Origin: Lysobacterales bacterium
Lineage (GTDB): Bacteria > Pseudomonadota > Gammaproteobacteria > Xanthomonadales > Rhodanobacteraceae
DNA: 12,107 bases
Direction of reading: 5' to 3'
NCBI GenBank assembly: GCA_013298265.1
Contig: JAAFHE010000044.1
Coordinates: forward strand, 1-12,107
Positions 6,607 through 12,107 of this stretch are shown in pieces (position 1 is the stretch's first letter; each line of letters begins with the position of its first letter). Position numbers and translations under genes: made by a program. A model generated the notes under the pieces. The model worked only from the letters and a program-made list of their open reading frames with translations. It ran no database searches and had not been told where the DNA came from.

Positions 6607-7158
6607 ATGACCGGTTCCAAATACACCCGCACCAACAAGAGCAGCGCGCAGAAGTTCATTGGCCGCAACCGGGCGCCGCGCGTGCAGATCGAATACGACG
6701 TCGAGGTCTACGGTTCGGACAAGAAGGTCCAGATCCCGTTCGTCATGGGTGTCATGGCCGATCTCGCCGGCAAGCCGGTCGAAGACCTGCCGGCTGTCGC
6801 CGACCGCAAGTTCCTCGAGATCGACATCGACAACTTCGATGACCGCATGAAGGCGATCAAGCCGCGCGTCGCGTTCACCGTGCCCAACACGCTGACCGGC
6901 GAAGGCAACATGGCCGTGGATATCACCTTCGAGAGCATGGACGACTTCTCCCCGGGCGCTATCGCGAAGAAGGTCGACGCACTCTCGCAACTGCTTGATG
7001 CGCGCACCCAGCTGAATAACCTGCTGACCTACATGGACGGCAAGACCGGCGCGGAAGAACTCATTGCGAAGGTGCTCAACGACCCGACCCTGCTCAAGTC
7101 GCTCGCGGCTGCGCCGCAGGCACCCAAGGCCGGCGATACTGACAACAGCGCCACTTGA
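6607..7158 (+). CDS. tssB: T6SS contractile sheath small subunit TssB (VipA family)
   Basis: The 183-residue protein carries the VipA/TssB signatures: RAPRVQIEYDVEVYG (22-36), the FVMGVMADLAG motif, a RKFLEIDIDNFDDRM block, PRVAFTVPN, and ITFESMDDFSPGAIAKKVDAL followed by LLDARTQLNNLLTYMDGK. It pairs with TssC to form the cytoplasmic sheath whose contraction drives the Hcp tube. The N-terminus contains SSAQKFIGRNRAP (12-24), the short helix present in TssB proteins of the TagJ-containing T6SS class; tagJ is three genes downstream, so the two agree. The ribosome site AGGAGA (6593-6598) lies 8 nt before the ATG. The gap to tssC is 26 nt, typical of co-translated partners. Confidence 0.96.
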   Translation: MTGSKYTRTNKSSAQKFIGRNRAPRVQIEYDVEVYGSDKKVQIPFVMGVMADLAGKPVEDLPAVADRKFLEIDIDNFDDRMKAIKPRVAFTVPNTLTGEGNMAVDITFESMDDFSPGAIAKKVDALSQLLDARTQLNNLLTYMDGKTGAEELIAKVLNDPTLLKSLAAAPQAPKAGDTDNSAT

Positions 7159-7184
7159 GCGCATAGCACACGGGGAATCCACTC

Positions 7185-8681
7185 ATGGCGCAGAACCAGG
7201 CTCTACAGGAAAAACAGACCACCCTCGCCGAAGGCAGCGACTTCTCGGCACTGCTGCAGAAGGAGTTCAAGCCGAAGACCGACGAGGCCAAGGAAGCGGT
7301 GCAGACTGCTGTCCGCACGCTGGCCGAACAGGCCTTGTCGAATACGGTCACCATCGGTGCGGACTCGTACAAGGCGATCGAGGCCATCATCGCCGAGATC
7401 GACCGCAAGCTGTCCGAGCAGATCAACGCGATCATCCATCACGCCGACTACCAGCAGCTTGAGAGCGCCTGGCGCGGCCTGCACTACCTCGTCAACAACA
7501 CCGAAGTCGACGAGATGCTCAAGATCAAGTTCATGCCGATCTCCAAGCGCGACCTGCATCGCACCTTGCGTCGGCACAAGGGCATAGGCTGGGATCAAAG
7601 TCCAATTTTCAAGAAGATCTATGAAGCGGAATATGACCAGCTCGGCGGCGTCCCGTACGGTTGCATCGTCGGCGACTACCACTTCGACCATTCCCCGCCC
7701 GACGTGGAACTGCTGACCGAGATGTCCAAGATCGCGGCCGCGTCGCATTGCCCGTTCATCGCCGGGGCGGCGCCATCGACCATGCAGATGGAGACCTGGC
7801 AGGAACTCGCCAACCCGCGCGACCTGACCAAGATCTTCGAGAACACCGAATACGTGGCGTGGCGCAGCCTGCGCAATTCGGAAGACGCGCGCTATCTCGG
7901 TCTTGCGATGCCGCGTTTCCTTGCGCGCCTTCCGTACGGCGTGCGCACGAACCCGATCGACGAATTCGATTTCGAGGAGTCGACCGACGGCTCGACGCAC
8001 AGCGCCTACTGCTGGGCGAACTCGGCCTACGCCATGGCGGTCAACATCAACCGCTCGTTCAAGTACTACGGCTGGTGCACGTCGATCCGCGGTGTTGAAT
8101 CCGGCGGCGCGGTCGAAGGTCTGCCGACGCATACATTCCCGTCCGACGACGGCGGCGTCGACATGAAGTGCCCGACCGAGATCGCGATCTCGGACCGGCG
8201 CGAAGCGGAACTCGCCAAGAACGGCTTCATGCCGCTGATCCACCGCAAAAACACCGATATCGCGGCATTCATCGGCGCGCAGTCGCTGCAGAAGCCGAGC
8301 GAATACTACGATCCGGATGCGACCGCGAACGCGAATCTGGCGGCACGCCTGCCCTATCTGTTCGCCTGCTGCCGCTTCGCGCACTACCTCAAGTGCATCG
8401 TGCGCGACAAGGTTGGCGCGTTCATGGAACGCGACGACATGCAGCGCTGGCTCAACGACTGGATCATGAACTATGTGGACGGCGATCCGGCCAATTCGTC
8501 CCAGGAGACCAAGGCGAGCAAGCCGCTGGCGGCTGCTGAGGTCCAGGTGGAAGAGGTAGAGGGCAATCCCGGCTTCTATACCTCGAAGTTCTTTTTGCGC
8601 CCGCACTATCAGCTCGAAGGGCTGACGGTGTCGTTGCGCCTGGTTTCAAAGCTTCCGTCCGTCAAATCCGGCGGGCAGTGA
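7185..8681 (+). CDS. tssC: T6SS contractile sheath large subunit TssC (VipB family)
   Basis: This 498-residue protein is a full-length VipB/TssC. Recognisable blocks are the N-terminal helical region with INAIIHHADYQQLESAWRGL (80-99), the GCIVGDYHFDHSP region, AAASHCPFIAGA, LGLAMPRFLARLPYG, the central SAYAMAVNINRSF, and the C-terminal handshake region ending GFYTSKFFLRPHYQLEGL (463-480) and SLRLVSKLP. TssC forms the bulk of the sheath and contacts the ATPase ClpV through TssB/TssC elements during disassembly. A GGGGA ribosome site (7172-7176) lies 8 nt before the ATG. It follows tssB in the invariant order and is followed by hcp. Nothing is truncated. The long antisense open frame covering it is a G/C-rich shadow. 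Confidence 0.97.
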   Translation: MAQNQALQEKQTTLAEGSDFSALLQKEFKPKTDEAKEAVQTAVRTLAEQALSNTVTIGADSYKAIEAIIAEIDRKLSEQINAIIHHADYQQLESAWRGLHYLVNNTEVDEMLKIKFMPISKRDLHRTLRRHKGIGWDQSPIFKKIYEAEYDQLGGVPYGCIVGDYHFDHSPPDVELLTEMSKIAAASHCPFIAGAAPSTMQMETWQELANPRDLTKIFENTEYVAWRSLRNSEDARYLGLAMPRFLARLPYGVRTNPIDEFDFEESTDGSTHSAYCWANSAYAMAVNINRSFKYYGWCTSIRGVESGGAVEGLPTHTFPSDDGGVDMKCPTEIAISDRREAELAKNGFMPLIHRKNTDIAAFIGAQSLQKPSEYYDPDATANANLAARLPYLFACCRFAHYLKCIVRDKVGAFMERDDMQRWLNDWIMNYVDGDPANSSQETKASKPLAAAEVQVEEVEGNPGFYTSKFFLRPHYQLEGLTVSLRLVSKLPSVKSGGQ

Positions 8682-8692
8682 GGGCTGAGCGG

Positions 8693-8709
8693 GCCCGTAC
8701 CAGCAGACG
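8693..8709 (+). repeat. Imperfect direct repeat, copy 1 (after tssC)
   Basis: GCCCGTACCAGCAGACG begins 11 nt after the tssC stop codon. A second copy with two differences begins 10 nt after the hcp stop codon (9350-9366). The pair brackets the hcp leader and coding region. Confidence 0.4.
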
Positions 8710-8722
8710 CTCGGCAAGGACT

Positions 8723-8766
8723 GAACCGGCATCCCCCTGGATAAGCAGGCCGGTTCCATTTATCCA
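8723..8766 (+). promoter_or_regulatory. Structured hcp leader: hairpin with a second pairing to its loop
   Basis: GAACCGGC (8723-8730) pairs perfectly with GCCGGTTC (8749-8756) around an 18-nt loop. Within that loop TGGATAA (8738-8744) is perfectly complementary to TTATCCA (8760-8766), which sits 3 nt past the stem. The two stems could form an H-type pseudoknot, although a 3-nt crossing of an 8-bp stem is tight, or they could be alternative hairpins. A smaller ATCC/GGAT pairing also fits inside the loop. The hcp ribosome site AAGGA (8775-8779) follows within 9 nt, so the fold could influence translation or stabilise the hcp message. No T tract follows the main hairpin, so it is not a standard terminator. 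Confidence 0.5.
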
Positions 8767-8787
8767 TCAAAGTTAAGGACTAAACGT

Positions 8788-9339
8788 ATGGCATCTCTCG
8801 GAATGGGCAACGTCCTGGCGGCTCCCGCGGTCTCTGTCGATACCGCGCCCAAGGAGTCTCAACAGGACTTCCACCTCAAGATCGCCGGCATCACCGGTGA
8901 ATCCAAGGACTCCAAGCACAGCGGTGAACTCGACGTGCTGAGCTATGGCTACGCAGTCAGCCAATCCTCGTCGACCCACACGGGCGGCGGCGGCGGCGTC
9001 GGCAAGGCCAACTTCAGCGAGTTCGTGTTCACGCACTATGTCGACAAGGCGACGCCGAACCTCATGAAGTACTGCGCGAGCGGCAAGCACATCGGTGAAG
9101 TCGTGCTTTCGTGCAGCAAGGTTGGCGACGGCGCGCAGCAGTACATGACCGTCACGATGAACGATGTGCTGGTCACCCATGTACGTCCCGTCGGCGCGAC
9201 GAACAGCCCGCGCGTCATCGAAGAAGTCGGCCTGTCCTACGCCAAGATCAAGGTCGAGGTGAAGGAGCAGAACGGCGACGGTTCGCTGGGTGCTGCCACC
9301 ACGGGCGCCTGGGACGTCAAGCAGAACAAGGCGGCCTAA
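8788..9339 (+). CDS. hcp: T6SS tube protein Hcp
   Basis: The 183-residue product is an Hcp (TssD) ring subunit. Family landmarks are FHLKIAGITGESKDSKHSGE (28-47), the GYAVSQSSSTHTGGGGGVGK segment, FVFTHYVDKATPNLMKYCAS, MNDVLVTHVRP, the EEVGLSYAKIKVEV strand and a GAWDVKQNK ending. Hexameric rings stack into the tube expelled by the sheath and can carry small effectors. Relative to P. aeruginosa Hcp1, which starts almost at the first beta strand, there are about 23 extra N-terminal residues (MASLGMGNVLAAPAVSV onward). They do not form a convincing signal peptide. The start is supported by AAGGA (8775-8779) 8 nt upstream; Met6 is the only nearby alternative and would not remove the extension. 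The gene is set off by a structured leader and a downstream terminator-like hairpin, fitting a product needed in large excess. Confidence 0.96.
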   Translation: MASLGMGNVLAAPAVSVDTAPKESQQDFHLKIAGITGESKDSKHSGELDVLSYGYAVSQSSSTHTGGGGGVGKANFSEFVFTHYVDKATPNLMKYCASGKHIGEVVLSCSKVGDGAQQYMTVTMNDVLVTHVRPVGATNSPRVIEEVGLSYAKIKVEVKEQNGDGSLGAATTGAWDVKQNKAA

Positions 9340-9349
9340 GCAGAACGGC

Positions 9350-9366
9350 GCCCGCACCAGCAGGCG
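9350..9366 (+). repeat. Imperfect direct repeat, copy 2 (after hcp)
   Basis: GCCCGCACCAGCAGGCG matches the copy at 8693-8709 at 15 of 17 positions and occupies the same place relative to the preceding stop codon. It lies upstream of the hcp terminator-like hairpin. Confidence 0.4.
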
Positions 9367-9387
9367 TCGACGTGTCCGTTCCCGGTG

Positions 9388-9428
9388 CGGAGGCGGCGTA
9401 AGCCGCCTCCGTCATCGGCGATTTTTTT
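9388..9428 (+). terminator. Terminator-like hairpin after hcp
   Basis: CGGAGGCGGC (9388-9397) and GCCGCCTCCG (9402-9411) form a perfect 10-bp G/C-rich stem with a GTAA loop. A run of seven T (9422-9428) follows, but 10 nt beyond the stem, further than in a textbook intrinsic terminator. It may be a weak or partial terminator that leaves a stable hcp message while letting some transcripts read into tagJ, or a 3'-end stabilising structure. It is the strongest hairpin I noticed in the window. Confidence 0.6.
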
Positions 9429-9456
9429 GCCGTGAATACGCAGGAACCCGTTGCGC

Positions 9457-10281
9457 ATGGACGCCACCTTGTCTGCTACGTTGCGTCGTGATCAGACTCT
9501 GGCCGAACAGCAGGCCGAGCTCGTCGCGAAGATCCGTTCCCGGCCCGACAGTCTGCCGCTGCGCGTGCACCTCGCCCAGCTCAGCATGCTCACCGGCAAC
9601 TGGACGCGTGCGGTTGCGCAGCTGCAGACCGCCGCGACGCTCGGCGCGTCCGCGATTCCGATGGCACAGATGTATCGCGAGGCCATTCGCTGCGAACTGC
9701 AGCGCGAGAAGGTCTTCGCCGGCGAACTCCCGCCGCAGACGATAGGCGAACCCGAACCGTGGTTCGCTACCCTGAGCCAGTCGCTGGCCAGTCGCGGCAA
9801 AGACGATGCGCTCGCCGACGACCTCATGCGGCAGGCCTTCGACGCCGCGCCCGCGACGCCGTTCGTGCTCGACGAAACACCGGTTGAATGGCTGGCCGAT
9901 GCGGATTCGCGCCTCGGCCCGGTCTGCGAAGTCATCCTCAAAGCGCAGTATTACTGGCTGCCTTTTGAACATATCCAGTTGCTCGAACTCGAAGCGCCTA
10001 CCGATCTGCGCGACCTCGTCTGGCTGCCGGGCAAGCTGACCCTGCGCAATGGCGGCCAGCACGTCGTGCTCGTGCCGAGCCGCTATCCGCGCAGCTACGG
10101 CCAGTCCGACGAACGCCTCGCGCTCGCCTCGCTGACCACCTGGGAAGCGATCGGCGAGGACGCCTATGCGGGCCTTGGCCAGCGCAGCTGGGTCAGCAAC
10201 GTCGACGACCACCCCTTTCTGGGTGTACGCCGCCTCGAACGCGCCGCAGGCGACGAAGACGACGCGGTCGCCGATGACTAA
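9457..10281 (+). CDS. tagJ: T6SS accessory protein TagJ (ImpE/HsiE family)
   Basis: The product is 274 residues from the ATG at 9457. The N-terminal part (about 15-135) is TPR-like, with LPLRVHLAQLSMLTGNWTRA (33-52) and paired helices. The C-terminal ImpE domain has the family signatures TPVEWLADADSRLGPVCEVI (141-160), YYWLPFEHI (165-173), PTDLRDLVWLPG (181-192), NGGQHVVLVPSRYP (198-211) and GQRSWVSNVDDHPFLGVR. HsiE1/TagJ of P. aeruginosa binds the N-terminal helix of the TssB sheath subunit and associates with ClpV, and it co-occurs with a particular T6SS class. The TssB here has the matching helix. A CAGGAA ribosome site (9441-9446) sits 10 nt before this ATG and only 4 nt before an in-frame TTG at 9451, so a start two codons longer is possible. 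The 3' end overlaps tssE by 8 nt. Confidence 0.93.
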   Translation: MDATLSATLRRDQTLAEQQAELVAKIRSRPDSLPLRVHLAQLSMLTGNWTRAVAQLQTAATLGASAIPMAQMYREAIRCELQREKVFAGELPPQTIGEPEPWFATLSQSLASRGKDDALADDLMRQAFDAAPATPFVLDETPVEWLADADSRLGPVCEVILKAQYYWLPFEHIQLLELEAPTDLRDLVWLPGKLTLRNGGQHVVLVPSRYPRSYGQSDERLALASLTTWEAIGEDAYAGLGQRSWVSNVDDHPFLGVRRLERAAGDEDDAVADD

Positions 10282-10795
10282 GTCCAATCCGCAGCACGGT
10301 GCACGCTCGACCCGGCTGCTGCCGGTGCTGCTGGATCGGCTGACCGATCTGCACCCGGACAACCGCAACGAAGCGCTGCAGGAACGCACCATGACCAAGG
10401 CGAACTACCGCCAGTCGGTGCTGCGCGACATCTCGTGGCTGCTCAACACCACCAATGCCGAGTCCGAGACCGATCTGGCCGGGGCCGACGGCGTACGCAG
10501 CTCGGTGCTGAATTTCGGCGTGATCGCGCTGTCGGGTCGCCACCTCGTCGATGAAGATCTCGATGCCGTGCAGACCGCGATCAAGCGGGCGATACGCACG
10601 TTCGAGCCGCGCGTGCTGCCGGAAACCCTGCAGGTGAAGATCCTCCCGTCCGAAGACGGCTATCGCACGCACAACCAGCTAACTATGGAAATCCGCGGCC
10701 AGCTCTGGTCCGAACCGTATCCGATCGACCTGTTGCTGCGTTCGCGCGTGGATCTGGAAAGCGGCCAGATCCTGCTTGAAGATTTGCTGGGATAG
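10274..10795 (+). CDS. tssE: T6SS baseplate protein TssE (gp25-like)
   Basis: The 173-residue protein is a gp25-like TssE. Landmarks are LLPVLLDRLTD (15-25), the SVLRDISWLLNT helix (48-59), SSVLNFGVIALSG (76-88), the gp25 EPR motif within IRTFEPRVLPETLQVKI (E111-P112-R113), and the C-terminal RGQLWSEPYPIDLLLRSRVD with a DLESGQILLEDL strand. In the wedge of the baseplate TssE joins TssF and TssG and helps start sheath assembly. The ATG at 10274 overlaps the end of tagJ by 8 nt (ATGACTAA) and lacks a strong ribosome site, implying translational coupling. A longer frame is open to 10166, but it runs through tagJ and has no family support. tssF starts 4 nt after its stop. Confidence 0.95.
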   Translation: MTKSNPQHGARSTRLLPVLLDRLTDLHPDNRNEALQERTMTKANYRQSVLRDISWLLNTTNAESETDLAGADGVRSSVLNFGVIALSGRHLVDEDLDAVQTAIKRAIRTFEPRVLPETLQVKILPSEDGYRTHNQLTMEIRGQLWSEPYPIDLLLRSRVDLESGQILLEDLLG

Positions 10796-10799
10796 CGCC

Positions 10800-12107
10800 A
10801 TGGATCCCCGACTGGTCGGCTACTACAACAGCGAACTGAATTACCTGCGCGAGCTGGGCGCGGAGTTCGCCGCCAACAATCCCAAGATTGCCGCGCGTCT
10901 GGGCATGCGCGACATCGAAGTTGCCGACCCTTATGTCGAGCGACTGCTCGAAGGTTTCAGTTTTCTCACCGCGCGCATCCAGCTCAAGATGGATGCGGAG
11001 TTCCCGCGCTTCTCGCAGCGTCTGCTCGAGGTGATCTACCCGAACTACCTCGCGCCGACGCCGGCCATGTGCATCGTGCAGTTCGCGCCCGGCGAGATGA
11101 CCGGCAACCAGGGCGACTCATTCCGCGTGCGGCGCGGCGAACGCCTGCGCGCGCCCAGCCACGTCGAGGGCCAGGCCGGCTGCGAATTCCGCACTGCGCA
11201 TGATGTGGACTTGTGGCCTTTGCGCATCACGGCGGCACGCTTCGAAGGCGTGCCCACCGATGTGCGCGTGAACCGTTTGCGCCAGGACCTGCCGGTAAAA
11301 TCCAGCCTGCGGCTGAATTTCCAGTTCAAGGCCCCGCTCAGCGGCAAGAGTCCGCCACCGGACCGCCTCTCGCTGCATCTGGCGGGCAGCGCGCACATCA
11401 CCTCGCGCCTGCATGAACTGCTGTGCGGCCATGTGCTTGGCGTGTCGGTGCGCGCGCGCGGCAAGAAGCCCGGCGAATGGCGCCAGCTCGGCGCGGCGGC
11501 GGTGCAGCCGGAGGGCTTTGACGATACGCAGGCGCTGCTGCCCTACAACGGTCGCGGCTTCCAGGGCTATCGCCTGCTGCACGAATACTTTGCCTTTCCC
11601 AGCCGCTTCCATTTCGTCGCGATCGACGGCCTGCGCGCCGCTCTGGCGGGCGTCGAAGCGCTCGACGGCTTCGAGGTCAGCATACTGCTCGACCAGGACG
11701 TCAGCGATCTGGAGACCGTGGTCGACGCCACGCATTTCCTGCTGTTCTGCACGCCGGCGGTGAATCTCATCACGATGCGCTCGGATCGCATCCAGGTCAG
11801 CGACAGCCGCTACGAACTGCACGTCGTGCCGGATCGTGCGCATCCGCTGAATTACGAGGTCTACAGCATCGAGCAGGTCGAAGGCTTCGGTCGCGACAAC
11901 GCGGTCGAAGCCAAATTCCGTCCCTTCTATTCGAGCATCGTCGGCGACCGCGGCAACCATGGCACGTATTTCAGTGTGCGCCGCGAGCCGCGCCTGGCGT
12001 CGAGCACGATCGCACGCCACGGTGCGCGCACGACCTACCTCGGCTCGGAGGTGTTCCTGTCGCTGGTCAACCAGCACGAAGCGCCGTATGGCTCGGGGCT
12101 GCGCCAG
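10800..12107 (+). CDS. tssF: T6SS baseplate protein TssF, N-terminal 436 residues (cut by window edge)
   Basis: The frame opens at the ATG at 10800 and stays open to the last base, giving 436 residues of a protein usually around 600. The N-terminus is highly typical of TssF: YYNSELNYLRELGAEFA (8-24), NPKIAARLGM, DPYVERLLEGFSFLTARIQL and EFPRFSQRLLEVIYPNYLAP. Further on are RRGERLRAPS and the blocks YFAFPSRFHFVAIDGL and CTPAVNLITMRSDRI. TssF forms the core of the baseplate wedge with TssG and TssE and connects to TssK. A GGGA (10789-10792) inside the end of tssE lies 7 nt before the start, and the 4-nt spacing after the tssE stop implies one operon. tssG is expected to follow outside the window. 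Confidence 0.95.
   Translation, partial: MDPRLVGYYNSELNYLRELGAEFAANNPKIAARLGMRDIEVADPYVERLLEGFSFLTARIQLKMDAEFPRFSQRLLEVIYPNYLAPTPAMCIVQFAPGEMTGNQGDSFRVRRGERLRAPSHVEGQAGCEFRTAHDVDLWPLRITAARFEGVPTDVRVNRLRQDLPVKSSLRLNFQFKAPLSGKSPPPDRLSLHLAGSAHITSRLHELLCGHVLGVSVRARGKKPGEWRQLGAAAVQPEGFDDTQALLPYNGRGFQGYRLLHEYFAFPSRFHFVAIDGLRAALAGVEALDGFEVSILLDQDVSDLETVVDATHFLLFCTPAVNLITMRSDRIQVSDSRYELHVVPDRAHPLNYEVYSIEQVEGFGRDNAVEAKFRPFYSSIVGDRGNHGTYFSVRREPRLASSTIARHGARTTYLGSEVFLSLVNQHEAPYGSGLRQ

Noticed and set aside
7203..8606. Antisense frame of 467 codons across tssC
   Set aside because: It is a G/C-rich shadow of a well-conserved gene; the sense product is an unmistakable full-length TssC.
10166..10273. An extended tssE start inside tagJ
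   Set aside because: The extra residues come from an out-of-frame reading of tagJ. The ATG at 10274 gives the normal TssE length and a coupled overlap.
11118..12077. Antisense frame of 319 codons across tssF
   Set aside because: It overlaps a clear TssF coding sequence and shows no ribosome site or domain.

Overview
This window carries the core of a type VI secretion system (T6SS) from a high-GC proteobacterium, most likely gamma- or betaproteobacterial. I base that on strong G/C third positions throughout and on a gene order and protein motifs that resemble the Pseudomonas aeruginosa HSI-I cluster. I cannot name the organism from sequence alone.

Layout. Positions 1-1185 (minus strand) hold the N-terminal 395 residues of a TagH/Fha-type protein with an intact FHA domain; its C-terminus lies beyond the left edge. 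A 483-bp divergent intergenic region (1186-1668) follows, visibly richer in A/T than the genes and containing small palindromes and one promoter-like element. Everything after it is on the plus strand: a 1006-residue membrane Ser/Thr kinase (1669-4689), a small TPR-type lipoprotein of the TssQ family (4907-5356), tssA (5420-6454), a possible 39-codon small ORF (6457-6576), tssB (6607-7158), tssC (7185-8681), hcp (8788-9339), tagJ (9457-10281), tssE (10274-10795) and the first 436 codons of tssF (10800 to the right edge).

How the parts work together. TssB and TssC form the contractile sheath around the Hcp tube. TssA caps and primes tail assembly. TssE and TssF are baseplate components. TagJ is the accessory partner of the TssB N-terminal helix found in one T6SS class. 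The kinase and the FHA protein look like a threonine-phosphorylation switch of the PpkA/Fha1 kind. The order tssA-tssB-tssC-hcp-tagJ-tssE-tssF with a divergent fha gene matches HSI-I, but here the kinase gene and tssQ sit between fha and tssA.

The most distinctive points are these. The kinase has a kinase, long Ala/Pro linker, transmembrane helix and PEGA-like C-terminus in place of the PpkA von Willebrand domain. Its cytoplasmic linker has five spaced threonine motifs of the form [DE]-x-T-[VI]-[VI], which are candidate docking sites for the neighbouring FHA domain. The hcp gene is a structured transcript island: it has a leader that could form a pseudoknot or alternative hairpin, a terminator-like hairpin after its stop codon, and imperfect 17-bp direct repeats just after the tssC and hcp stop codons. 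The hcp product also has an N-terminal extension of about 23 residues. No transfer RNA, insertion sequence or CRISPR array was found.
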